This document shows positions 24,019 through 36,500 of a stretch of 64,000 nucleotides of DNA, in pieces. The number at the start of each line of letters is the position of its first letter. Within the stretch, counting starts at the first letter, position 1. Source of the stretch: Galbula dea (lineage: Eukaryota > Chordata > Aves > Piciformes > Galbulidae). The notes beneath the pieces were generated by a model. It ran no database searches, had not been told where the DNA came from, and saw only the letters and a list, made by a program, of their open reading frames with translations. Where the stretch lies: assembly GCA_013399015.1 (NCBI GenBank), contig VWZX01002936.1, positions 806,001 through 870,000 of the forward strand, read 5' to 3'. The position numbers were made by a program, and so were the translations under genes.

Positions 24019-26245
24019 CCCTTGGCCTCTCTCATAGTGGGCACATGGCTTTGAATCTAATTTAGAAAGGCAAAAGTCTCATCTCCACACTGTGGTCCTG
24101 TAATTTCAGAAGATAACTAGTACCTTGGGGAGAAACATGAAGGCCAAGTTACAACTGCAAGAGTTTGAACAGAGTCTGTGAAATCATGTGTGGGTAGCTG
24201 GCAACTGGTACACCCTTCTCTTAGCACAAATGCTTTTTCCACATTAGAAATGGAGGAAGATTCATTCCAATGTGTACAGATAACAGCCACAGAATTCATT
24301 TCAGTTCAGCAGATCTTTTGGTGGCACTGAGACACTCTGAGCACATGGTATTTATGGAGTTAAGCTCCACTGGCAAAGCCCAGGAACACACTAGCCTGCT
24401 CCAGCCTTTCTGAGCAAGACCAATCACCTGCTGTAAGCTGTCACAAACCCTTACTTACAGCAGGGGGCTGCTACCATCACATCATTCACAAAACACAGTA
24501 TTGGAGCTTTTTAATGAGTAACCATAACAAAGAGAGAGAGTAACAGTTTTAAAGGATAGAATGCAGGCTGGTATTTGTGGTCACTGTTTTGGAAACATTT
24601 GTAAGATCTGTTCTATTTCTCCTGGTGGGTGCAATTTGTAATTAATAGATACAGTGTATTTAAGAATAAAGAAGCAAGTTTGATACACTAACACTATGCA
24701 GTAGTAAAGTCTGATCAGCAGTAATTGCTGTTCTTGCCTTCTCCCTTGCCTGTTGTAGAAAGGGAAGATGAATTTAAACTCAGAATTAAATTTAATGAGT
24801 ATGACACCATGACTCTTTGAATCACCAAAGGCTTGCCCAATCTTTCAGACCACTTCAAAAGTCAGAAGCATCATCTCCAAGAGCACTGAACAATCCTCAC
24901 CCTTTTGGTTTTGGGGACTGGTAGGAAATCTCATCAAGAAATTTGGAGGAAAGCACAAGGCAGTTGAGGGGGCTTCTGGGAAAGGGAGTTTTTCCACACA
25001 TACTTCTTAAGTCTCAGCTCAGCTAATCTGAAACTCCTGGTTTGGAATTCTGCACCTTCCAGACAGTGAGTCTTGCCTAAGGAATATTAAATACCCATTT
25101 CCACCAAAGAAGCACAGTCACTAGGAAAGCATCCTGTCCAAATCACTCCCTCTTACCAAAGTCTCAGATCTGTATATAGTTTCCTGGACATAGGCATCTC
25201 CTAGGATTTCTAAACCCCCTGAGAAACCACAGCAGAAAGTTGGAACACTCCTCACCCCTGCTGGCTGAAAGCCATGAGGATGCAAAGCCAACTCAACTTC
25301 ATGCTGTGGTGCTGTTACTTCGCTGATCCTCAGTACTGGTGTCATCAGCATCAGAGTCCCCTGCTGTGTACCAGGAAGCTGGCATTAGCTGCAGGAGCCC
25401 CTGGAGATGGTTTTCACAGCTATCTCCATGCTGCCAAATCACAAACAAGCCCTTGCAGCTTTGTAGAGGTCCACCTGGTAGCCTTTTGGGTACTGGGAGA
25501 TTTACAGCAATAATTGAACAGGAGAAACAACAGTTCTGACACTTGCTAGTTTAGCCAGGGGCTTCTTTCTGGACAAGAAAAACAAGTTCTGATGAACTTT
25601 GTATAAAAGAAAGATAAAGCCTGCATAGCCCCCCCCCAAAGATTTCAACAAGCTTTCCCATATCATTTTCAGTCCAGCAAGAGGCTTAAAATGCTCATTC
25701 TGATCTGGAGGTAATTCAGGCTCACCTTAGTAGGGTGACACCAGCTTCTTTTTCTGCCCCAAACCTTCCCAGAATTGCATTTAAATGCAATCTCTTTCTC
25801 TGCTTCACTCCTCCATCCACCAGCCAGGATTTCTTTGATTCTGAATGTAATTAGGAGATCTAATGTTAACTCTGCCACTGGACTAATTGCCCTGGTGCTT
25901 AACTGCACTAGTAAGCAAATCATCTCAGCTGCCATGTGGCATCTTCTCCATCTGACAGAGCAAAGCTCAATGTTAATTGGAGGGAGGATGACAACTCCAG
26001 AGAGAAACAGCCACTACTGCTCCTTAGATTGCACAGGCAGGTGACTACAGCTGTTAAAGCACTGCTTGGAGAACTGTACACACTTCATTAACAGAGGCAA
26101 ACCAAGCAGCTCTAGCTGTAGCCCAACCTGCTTGGGATCCCACATCCAAGGTCACCTGTGAAAGACAACATGACAGCTAGATGTTGAAACCACCAGTGGG
26201 TAACTTCAGCAGCACTACTGTACATCTGAGTTGTAACAGCCAAGT
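24019..26245. other. unique intron sequence with conserved-looking block
   Basis: 2.2 kb without recognisable transposon or gene, with a C9 run at 25629. The block 25838-25985 contains several TAAT-core and E-box-like motifs and is discussed as a finding. Confidence 0.5.
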
Positions 26246-26578
26246 AGAATCACAGAATCTCCTGAGTTGGAAGGAACCCACAAGGATCCATTGAGTCCAA
26301 TTCCTGTCTCTGGACAGGACTACCCCAAAAATTACACCATGTGCCTGAGGGCCTTGTCCAAATGATTCCTGAATCATGTCAGGCTTGGTGCTGTCAGTAT
26401 TTCCCTGAGAAGCCTGTTCCAGTGCTCCACCACACTCTGGGTGAAGAACCTTTTCCTAACATCTAACCTAACCCTCCCCTGGCACAGCTTCATGATGTTC
26501 CCCCTCAGGCCCTACTGCTGGTCACCAGACAGAAAAGATGAGCTCCTGCCCCTCTGCTTCCCCTTGTGAGGAAGCCAG
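26246..26578 (-). mobile_element. CR1 LINE fragment, antisense
   Basis: AATCACAGAATCTCCTGAGT, TTGGAAGGAACCCACAAGGA, then the antisense ORF2 tail through AAGAACCTTTTCCTAACATC. Diverged; subfamily of the copies at 3320 and 20097. Confidence 0.92.
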
Positions 26579-27177
26579 AGACTGCTAGGAGATCAATTTT
26601 CTGTACTTTTTGAGCACCAACTGTGCAAAGTCCCTTCCTACTTCATCTTTACAGCCCCAAAGTCTGAGACTGCCTGAGATGTTCTAGCAAACTGATCTGC
26701 ACTCCTGATGTTTTCCTCCCTTAAGGAACACATTGTTCCACTTGCAGCATGCAGCAGGCAACTGATCCAAACCATGCACACCCAACTGGACAAGAGAGAT
26801 TTTATTCAACCAGTTCATCCCTATTTCAGACTGGAATTTTCCTGCCACACCAGAAGCTGTCTCAAGCTGTAGTCATACTGCAGTTCTGAACAACAGGCCC
26901 ACCAGTGACCAGCATCAAGTAGAGGGGTAACAACTTTCAGAGCAGCAACCCATTTCAGAGTGAAACAGAATAGTGACAAGCACCTTCAAAGCACCCACAT
27001 GTCTGGGAGCACAGTGGAAGGGGCTGAGCTCCTACAAGAAACCAGCTCTGTTGTCAACCCTACACATTTCCCCAAGCTCTCCAAAACTAAAGCTAGCTGA
27101 AAGCACAGATATTTAGGGAGCATTTCCCTTGCATCACAAAAGCCCAACAAAATCCCTAAACCAAACAATGCAATCAT

Positions 27178-27272
27178 CATAGAATCATAGAACTGTCAGA
27201 GTTGGAAAGGACCTCAAAGATCATCTAGCTCCAACCCCTCTGCCTGGCAGGGACACCAGCCACTTAGATCAT
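27178..27272 (-). mobile_element. short CR1 3' end, antisense
   Basis: CATAGAATCATAGAACTGTC, TTGGAAAGGACCTCAAAGAT and GCCTGGCAGGGACACC. 3' UTR only. Confidence 0.94.
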
Positions 27273-27511
27273 CTTTGAAAGGCAGTGAGCAAGCAAGGTA
27301 TGAACTTGAGTAAGAAAGCACTGACATCCAGATTTATTCACTGTATCTTCTCAGAGCAGAACTAAAATACAAGAAGTGATACATGGTTGGGCTATGTCAT
27401 GTATTAGGCAACCTCCTATGTTCCATCTGCAGCTGTCTGATCAGCTGACACCAGTCATCTAGCATTCCTCATGTACAAGAGAGCCTGCCCTTGCCCTGTT
27501 TACCAGCTCCT

Positions 27512-27941
27512 AGAGGAGGGCCACAAAAAAAGATGATCAGAGCTGGAACACCTTTGCTGTGAGGACAGAGTTGGGGTTGTTCAGGCTGGAGAAGAGAAGG
27601 CTCTGGGGAGACCTTCTTGCAACCTTTCAGTACTTAAAGGGGCCTGGAAGAGAGATGGGGACAGACTTTTTAGCAGGGCCTGTTGTGACAGGACAGGGGG
27701 TGATGGTTTGAAATTAAAAAAGGGGAGATTCAGACCAGACAGAAGGAAGAAAAAATTTTTGCACTGGTTGACTAAAAAGGTGGTAAGAGGCCCCACCTCT
27801 GGAAATATTCCAGGTCAGATTTTTTTGGGCTCTGAGCAAGTTAATGCAGTTGAAGATGTCCCTGCTGACTCTGCAGGGGCTTTGGACTAGATGACCTTCA
27901 AAGGTCCCTTCCAACCTAAACCATTCTAGGATTTTATGACT
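27512..27941 (+). mobile_element. CR1 LINE fragment, ORF2 tail and 3' end, sense
   Basis: GTTCAGGCTGGAGAAGAGAA, the GACAGGACAGGGGGTGATGG segment, then GGACTAGATGACCTTCAAAG and a CATTCTAGGATTTTATG terminus. Heavily broken frames; an old copy. Confidence 0.9.
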
Positions 27942-28493
27942 CCCTCCACCCACACTTTTGACCTCAGCACCCTAAAAACACAGGTCACACCACCATACAC
28001 TATCCATACCCTACTAACATAGCAGACAGGGAGAAATAAAAAGCTAACATCTTCCCTCTACCTGCGTGACTGGTCAAGAGTTACAGGGTTAGCATCAAAG
28101 TGAAAAGTGATGTAGTTTTGTCAAAAACTATCCTTTTAGGCTTAAAATTTCAGTGGAACATGCCTCTGCTAGTTACCAGTTTACAGAATAATGCATTTAA
28201 GAGTTCAAATCCCATTGTATAGGGAAAACAAACTCTGCATTTCTGGAAGAGAAAGGAGACAGAAGAGGAAAGGGAGGTTATTTATATGCAGAAATACTAA
28301 GCTGCTCTGAAGATAAAAGCTCACATCCTTCATTTTGGGTTTGGGGGAATTTGTTTAGGGTTTTTTTTAAGAGGTGTTGAGAGTATAAAACAGTGATTTT
28401 TCACACTGCTGTGTCAGAAATGGTGAATCTGCTGCAGTCCTCCAGGAGCAAACTCACGGTGGTGAAGCATGCAGAAGGAAGCAGACTCACAAC

Positions 28494-28600
28494 ACCACAG
28501 AATCCCAGAATGTTAGGAGTTGGAAGGAACCTCTGGAGGTCACCTAGTCCAAGCCCCCCTGCCACAGCAGGATTCCCCAGACCAGGGCACACAGAAGCAT
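28494..28600 (-). mobile_element. short CR1 3' end, antisense
   Basis: CACAGAATCCCAGAATGTTA, GGAGTTGGAAGGAACCTCTG and GCCACAGCAGGATTCCCCAG. Same subfamily as the copy at 50822. Confidence 0.92.
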
Positions 28601-31600
28601 GAATCAGTAGTATGAAGTGAGTATGACAGAAAGATCAAAACCAAGCTCAAAAATGGAATCAGGCACCAAATGTCAGGTACAAACCTGAAATCTGCTTCTA
28701 TATGGCACTGAAAATATTAACTTGCCCCTTAGCACACCTCATTTCAGGGTTTTTTAGCAGGTCACAAAGAGATACACAAACATCACCCTTGTCCTCTTGC
28801 ACACAGCCCATAGCTTGAATGCTTGAAAGAGTGCAGCAACTCAACTTGGGAACCATCCTTTGAGAACAGACAACAGATCCCAAATAAGCAGCTTCAGCAT
28901 TTCTTTTGCACAGGCTCATACTAAAGCATCCAAGGATATTTAATACAGTTAAAATATTTCTGGCACAGAACCAGGGGAAAAAAAAGTGGAAGTGTTTCAA
29001 TTCTCAACTTGTTGAGAAAGTACTTTTCAAGCTAGTTCATCTATGAGATCACTGTGTGGGGAAGTACATCAACAATCCCATTAATCCTAAACCTATTTTC
29101 AAGGACTTGCCAAAGATGGAGAAATAATGGAACAGGCACTGAATGGAACTGTTCCCTACCACAGACACACATGCTTTTTACCCTCCTGCAGAAGTGGCCA
29201 CTCCAGTGTGATCTCTGAATTTAAAACAAGGCTTTTTTCCTATTTAGAGGACCTAAAGAGTGTAAACTAGCTGTGTCATTTCTCAAGTAGTCACTGCCAC
29301 ATTCTCTACAACCTTCTGTTTGCACAGCACTTCAAACTACTCATTAGGTTCTTTTGAATGAAAGATTTCATGCTGGAAATAACCAAAAGAGGTAACTCAG
29401 GTAAAAAGCAAGTGATTTATCCATGTGCCTGAACACAGAAGGGTTCTTCCTCCAGTCAAATCAACTGTTCCTCCTAAGGAAGGATTTGACACAGGCATCA
29501 AGCACAAATAGATCATCCAACTCAGAAAATAGGAAGAACACAGGTCAAAATACACCATCCAGTTCCAAATCACCTTTTCTTATTTTTGTCTTGCTCCTTG
29601 TAAATTAAACTTGGATTTTATACTAGGGGTGAAATCTCAGTGCTCCCAACTCTTGCTTTCCCCAAACTCCTTCTTCAACTTTAGCCACACAACAAGGGTA
29701 CACCGTCCAGGACATGGCTATTGCCCAATTTAAACCCTCCAATACTTACTATCTTCTGCATGATTCAGGTTTAACCACTGGATGTGCCATTCCTGGGGCA
29801 CAACTCCTTGCACAGGAGACAGAGAACTGCTGTGCTAAGCAGGGTCAACTTCTTAAAACAGTTCTATTGTCCAAAATCATAGTATATCACTTTGGGCATT
29901 AGACAGTCTTATAGTATCAAAAAGTAGATAAGTCATCAAAGTCAGATTAGAAGGAAGTGGGTTTCTAATATTGCCAGTTGAAAAAACAATTGGTTTGTGG
30001 AACAGACAACTTAGAATCCTCAGAGACAAGAAGTTCTTTGGTCTGCTTTCCCTTCAAATGGGTGCTGCCATTCTGATGCCTTAGGGGATGCTAGTTCAAT
30101 GCAATCCAACACTTTGTCTTCCAGAAGTTATCTTCCAAAACTACCTGGGAACTGTTCAACATTACCCAGTTTGAAGAAAGAATAAATCAAACCTAACTAC
30201 TGCAAACAGAGGTCATTCATCTCACAAGAAGAGAGCAAAGACAATAGGCTATGAATAATGCAAAAAGAGGTAAAGACAGGAAATATTCAGTTCAGTTTAT
30301 CACCTCCAGCCTGAAGTGGGTATAAACCAGCTGATTAAATGAGAGAGCAAAAGCCATTTGACCCAGTTACTGAAGAAGTATTTTGGAGATTGGTTTTTTT
30401 TTCCCCCTATTAAACATTGGGAATTCATTTCATTCAAGGACATTAGGGGAGGGCAGCAGGCTGGAAGCCTGTGCTTACATAAAAGAAATGCTCAAGCCAA
30501 GATCTCCAGAAGAACATGCCCCCTTTCAAAGGCAGCAGTCTGAAAGGGTGCCCAGGCTAAGGGAGGAGTGTTTATAGGATATGCTGGCAGCCAGGCTTCC
30601 ACCAGTTTGGCTTGAGACTACAGATTTAAGGGATAGCCAAAGCCTTCCATCCCAAAACAAAAAGCTTAGGTCTTTCCATGGCTATGACTTCAGCAGCCAC
30701 TTGCCACTCCTCTGTGCTGTGGGCTCATGCTGGCACTGCTGACAAAGCTAACAGCAGAGTGGATTTTATTGCTAGGTGCTTGCAGCCCTTTTTCCTACAA
30801 CCAGAGTTGAGGGACACCTCCTAAGAACTGAGAGGTATTTTCTACAGCTGGTCAGATTGCTGTTTGCTGAGGTTATAGCCACCCTTTCATCTAGCCTTCA
30901 ACTGCAGGGCTATTTCAATAGCCCTTTAACAAAATACCTAGTTAAAAGCAGTAGGCCCTTTGGCAAAGTAACAGCTTCAGTGTAGCTTCAGGCATCTGGT
31001 GAGGAGAAAATACAAGGTCAATAGTTGTGAAGGCAGAAGTCTGCTTGTGAAGCAACTATTGACCTTGTATTTTCCTCATACCTTCACAAGTAAAGTGGAT
31101 AATTGTGAAGGTAGCTATGAGTTCAAGTGCTGCTGCTTTGGGAAAGCATCCTCTTCCTCCTTCTCTCCCTCCCCCCATTTTAGCTGTTAAATAATCTTAA
31201 AGGCCAGAAAATAGATACCACAGATGATTTCACCTGCTTTTGCCCACCCCATTTAACATCAGCACTGCACTATCCAGCTGTTCCATGAAGCATAACAGGT
31301 ACCACAACTGAACTGCCAACATCAAGGTAAACCACTTCAACCAGTTATGATCTGTCTGATTTCCACACAGTTTCAGATAAGGATTGGGCACACAGGCAAG
31401 CAACCTGGAGTTCTGGAAACATATTCTTAGTTGCCATTTGAACTCTAAGAGGGGGAGAAGTATTTCTCAGTGCCCACAGGAGAAAAGAGCAGAGCTTCTA
31501 CAAAGATAAGACCTAGCCTGGATCAGGCACTGCCCAAGGTGCAGTTATGGGGCTTTCAAAATTTGAAGTACTTTTCCCAAAAGACATATAGCTGTAACTC

Positions 31601-32639
31601 TCAGCCTGAATTTGGGAAGCAAAATGAAACAAATACATTCACTAAAACTAATCTTTGCTCTAACAAACACTTCAGTTTCAAACAATGACTTGTAACAACC
31701 TCATCTTGTCCCTAAGCCCCCAATACTTAAGAGCAGCAAAGATATATTTGGAGAATTAAAAAACCTCCAATCTACATGAGTGCAGTTACCTTTACAGGCA
31801 TGACCATCATAGAAAGAAAAACAAACTTAAGTATGAAAAGCACAGAAGAGAAAATGTGTAAAGTTCCAGTGCAGGAGTTTGGAAGCAGCAACTAATGCTT
31901 GGATCATCAAAGCTTTAGCTGGAGTTCTTTAGGATTAAACACTCAAGAGAAGAAAGGTTAGCTTTATCCACTTTTAACTAAAGAAAAAAAGAAATATTAG
32001 TGGATTTAATCAAGCCTGGCAAAACCTGCTTACCTGTTCTTTGTGGTTGGTTTAGCAATACTGCAACACACAAAAACTACTTTTGTGATATATACCTTCA
32101 AACCCAGGTAATTCCAAGAAACTCAAGCTTCAGTAAGTCACCAAGCAGGAAAACTCATTTAAAATACTCAACCATAAATACATTCACCATTTCTACCATA
32201 TTTTCCTGCAATGCCACTCATGAGCAGTGCCATGAGGTTTACCTCCACTCAGGTGCATCTATCAGACTGTAACTATTGCTCCCAGTTTAGTACCAGAAAA
32301 TACACAGCATGTAAATAGCTATGGAGGTCACATGCTTTCAGTTAGTAAATATCTATGGTTTACATCTAGAAAAGACTTTCTTATGCCTTATTCAAATTGT
32401 AGCTGAAATATAATCACCCAAGTCAAATGTAGGTACCTTAAGAGTATTTGATAGGTCAATACTCTAAACACATTCTTCATAGCATGTAGGTTAAGAAATG
32501 TAAAGCTACTGCTAACAGCAATAATAGACTTAGCACTTGGGGGTTAAAAACCACACAATCAGATACTTTGGAAACTTCCACAAAAAATAGGGGATGTCCC
32601 ATGTCTGGATTTCATGGGGATTGAAAAGGAGCAAAACAG
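28601..32639. other. unique intron sequence
   Basis: 4 kb of intron 1 with no recognised transposon or gene. It contains the imperfect hairpin at 31001-31077 (listed separately). Confidence 0.55.
31001..31077. repeat. imperfect inverted repeat (hairpin)
   Basis: Arm 31001-31027 and arm 31053-31077 are reverse complements apart from a 2-bp insertion in the left arm. The shared core is AAAATACAAGGTCAATAGTT. The 25-nt spacer itself contains GCAGA-AG-TCTGC. A CCTTCACAA copy just downstream (31082-31090) is complementary to the spacer edge. It could be a small inverted-repeat element remnant or a replication-slippage product; no family is recognised. Confidence 0.8.
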
Positions 32640-33526
32640 AACATAAGCAGACGACACTAAGCTGGGTGGGAGTGTTGATCTGCTTCAGGGTAGGGAGGCT
32701 CTGCAGAGGGACCTAGACAGGCTGGATCCATGGGCAGAGGCCAATGGGATGAGTTTTAATAAGGGTAAATGTAGAGTCCTGCATTTTGGTTACAACAACC
32801 CCCAGCAGCGCTACAGGCTCGGGAAGGTGTGGCTGGAGAGCTCCCCAGCAGAGAAGGACCTGGGGGTGCTGATTGACAGCCAGCTGAACATGAGCCAGCA
32901 GTGTGCCCAGGTGGCTAAGAAGGCCAATGGCATCCTGGCTTGCATCAGGAATAGTGTGACCAGCAGGAGCAGGGAGGTGATCTTGCCACTGTACTGGGCA
33001 CTGGTGACGCCACACCTCGAGTACTGTGTGCAGTTTTGGGCACCACAGTACAGGAAGGATATTCAGCTGCTGGAGAGGGTGCAGAGAAGGGCAACTAAGC
33101 TAGTCAGGGGTCTGGAGAACAGGCCTTATGAGGAGAGGCTTAGGGAGCTGGGCTTGTTTAGCCTGGAGAAGAGCAGGCTGAGGGGAGACCTTATGGCTCT
33201 CTTCAGCTACTTGAAAGGTCATTCTAGGGAAACGGGTGTTGGCCTCTTCTCCCTTGTGACTAGTGACAGGACTAGAGGGAATGGGCTTAAGCTGAGCCAG
33301 GGTAGGTTTAGATTAGATATTAGGAAGAATTTCTTTACTGAAAGAGTGGTGAGATATTGGAATAGGCTGCCCAGGGAGGTGGTGGAGTCACCATCCCTGG
33401 AGGTTTTTAAGAAGAGGCTAGATGTGTTTCTTCAGGGGATGATTTAGGGATAAGAGTAGTGTAGGGCTATCGGTTGGACTAGATGATCTTGAGGCTCCTT
33501 TCCAACCCTAATGAGTCTGTGATTCT
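32640..33526 (+). mobile_element. CR1 LINE, best-preserved copy in the window, 5'-truncated
   Basis: A single open frame from about 32647 to the stop at 33447 (266 codons) encodes the CR1 ORF2 C-terminal region. It starts inside the reverse transcriptase catalytic box (ADDTKLGGSVDLLQ) and runs through MSFNKGKCRVLHFG, YCVQFWAPQYRKDIQLLERV, LFSLEKSRLRGDLMALFSYL and YWNRLPREVVESPSLEVFKK. The 3' UTR follows with GGTTGGACTAGATGATCTTG and a GTCTGTGATTCTGTG end. ORF1, the endonuclease and most of the reverse transcriptase are missing, so the copy cannot move on its own. The lack of stops suggests one of the youngest insertions here. No target-site duplication was found, as is usual for CR1. Confidence 0.96.
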
Positions 33527-36500
33527 GTGTGTGCCTAGCTATCTAAACATCTAGTCCAATATGGCCCATATATGATATATGCAGTTCTGCCTTTTACAGA
33601 CTGGAAAGTGATCTTAATGACAAGATAGAACCCCTCCTTCCAGCCTGTATTTTAACAGTAGTTCTCCTTAAAATCATTAACCTTTCAAGGGTTATGAGAA
33701 TATAGGAATTAAAATAGACTTTGGCACACTTCAGACTATTTATGCTTATTCTCCTTCAATAAATAAGTCTGGTAAAGCCCACATGCACCAAAATAAGATC
33801 TTTAGGCATTCTTATCACATCTTCAAAGCCTAAGACCTGACTTCTGATTTGGACACTCAGTACCTTGCATTGGGCTTTACCTGTCTTGTGATCTTAAAAA
33901 AATAGAGCTGTAACTGCCCAAGAGTAAAGAAAGATGCTTCACTCCCTCCAGGAGAAGAAGTCTCTTGTGACTGAAAAGAAAAAATAGTCATTGCCCATTT
34001 AACTCCCCAGAAATCAGCTCTATTTAGTACCTTCCCCAACCATACTAAATAACCTGACATCTTTCAGTAGAGTCATTATCCCATCTAGCCCACACTTCAG
34101 ATGCTGACTTGAAATTTCATCTGTCTGCAAAATCTGTGCAAAATCCACCAGCAACTATGCCAACAGAATGATTTAGAGGGTGTTGTTATGATGCTAACTG
34201 CATCAGGATTAATCATGAGCTCCAGGACAGCCACCCCATTCATGCTGTGCTCAGGGCAAGCTGCAGGTCACTCTGCATGCCCAGTACACTTTCACCTTTT
34301 GGTTGCTCTCAGCAGGGCTTGAAAACATTAAAGAGCAGGGAAATCCCAGCAATGCTTAGGGCTCTCTGATTGCCTTTTCTACCAGTGAGGCTAATAACTG
34401 GAAGGAAAGTTTCCCACTCAAGGCTACCTCCTTCCCTGTTAATAGCACACAAAAGGCTAAAAGTAGAAGCCCAAAAAGAAGATACTTCACTTCTGCATTA
34501 CAATTCTGAGCAAGGTCTTTCTCAGGGGAATGACTCCCTGCTCAGATTTCATTCATACTGAATGCCTGACACTGGTTTTCTTTCATCAAGGACAAGCAGT
34601 GTACTTACAAAGCAGAGGCTTCCCCTGCCTTAAGTTGTGCCCTGGTGAGATCTTGTCCAAAATGCTCAGGCAGAGCTTCTGGCTGTGCCACAGCATCGAG
34701 GAAAGCACAAAGAGCCTGCACCTGTGTGCTACCAGCCAGCAGAGCAGCACTGCTCACCCAGGCAATGGCAACCTATAGGATTAAGGCTGCTCAAGTAAAC
34801 TCTTTTCCTCCCAACTTGACACTGAACTGCCAAAACCAGTTTCAAATCCTGTCAAGAGATGCCACTTCAAAAGCATTACTGTAGCAACAGTGGTCAGTGG
34901 GTATAAAGATCTCAGTCAGCAGACTGACAAACACAAGCTTTGGAACAAGTAAGACTGAAGGGGTTTGGTTTTGTGGTTTGTTATTGCTTTAATGTTACCT
35001 AATAGCATATCAGTATTAGGGGTTAATTATTATTATACTACTATAATTAGTATTGTTATATATTAGTACATACATCACTATAGTGAGCCTAGAGGTTGAA
35101 TCTCTTACTTTTTCTTTTCAACATAGAAGAGTCTTAACAGAAACAGAAATTCCTCAATGGGCTAGCTTCACAAACAACACTGCTGACAGAAATTCATGAC
35201 CTGTCCTTACACCAGAACACAGCAACAAGGACAGACATGTTCCTGCCCAGTCCAATGAGCATCCCATTTACAGTAGAACTGGCTCTAACAGCAGAGACTG
35301 AATAAACCCTGCACAGTATGGTAGTTCAGACATGCACCTGAAGGTAAATTGGTTTAGATCCCATCCATGAACAAGCTGAAATTCCTTGGGGTTCTGTTTG
35401 GTTTGTCTTGCATCCTGGAAAATTAATCCAGCTGCTGGACTACAGAAAAATCAGAAGTACAAGGTTGTCTCAGTCTCTCCAAAAGGCTCACAGAAGTGTA
35501 CATGAACTGCTGCAGTGAAGCATTTCTTGCAAGCATCTCTTGAACCAAGCCAACTCTGTCAGCAGGTTATCAACTTTCTTGTTTGAATGGGCATTGTTTG
35601 TAAAAGAGAACACAGTCAATGGGTGCAAGGATCAGAACTAGACTCTCACTCTCAAGATGCCTCCATCCCAAGTCCTGTTCCTTGCCCATACTGCTACCAA
35701 ATTAAAACACAGCAACAACAGCTTCACTGTTTGCTACCAGAAATCACAAACCTTTCCTAATGCTGCTGATAGGTGGCAGTTACACCAGTAGCACTGCTCT
35801 TGCTTGGCAAGGTTTTATGTATCTTCTAGAGTCCAAAACCTCAGACTACACAACACCACCAGACTCTGGGAAGCATTCCTCATTTGGTTCCTTTATTATT
35901 ACATCTGATACAGAAGTGTCATTTTGAGCTTTACTTCCTACAGTCTCCCACAGCCTTCACATTAATTTCCCAGAGCCTTACCTTGCTGTTCTCTGACATA
36001 AGCAAGTTTGACCCAAAATCAAGCCCAGCAGTGCAGCCAATAGGAAATTGAGAGGATCAACATTTCAGCTCCCTCTTGGGGTTGCATTTTAAACAAGACT
36101 AAGCTTTGGCATTGATGTATCCTCTGCATCCCTCTCTCCAAGACTCTGCTGCCTGCTTGCCAACACATTCCCCATGGGCTGTCAGCACATACCATCGAGC
36201 TCACACTGCACTCCAGCATCTGCACACCATTTTACCTTCAAGGAAACTTTAAGGAGGAAGATTCCCTGGACCAGATGATGCTAAGAAAAGCAAGTAACAT
36301 GAATCCTGGGTATTATTACTACAAAAATTTCCTAGTCATATGAAGCCTCATGACTACCAAAGTGTGAAGTGTTGGACTACTTTCATTAAGGAGACCTCAG
36401 ACTTATGCTGCTGCTCAAAGGGGCTGCTGTCCCAACTCCTGCCCATAAGAAGGCTCTGATGTCTTCTTGTTTACTCAAGCTCAACCATTTGGGTTTTTTC

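Noticed and set aside
35010..35080. AT-rich run resembling part of an ERVL LTR
   Set aside because: No LTR ends or landmark segments nearby. Simple AT-rich sequence is sufficient.
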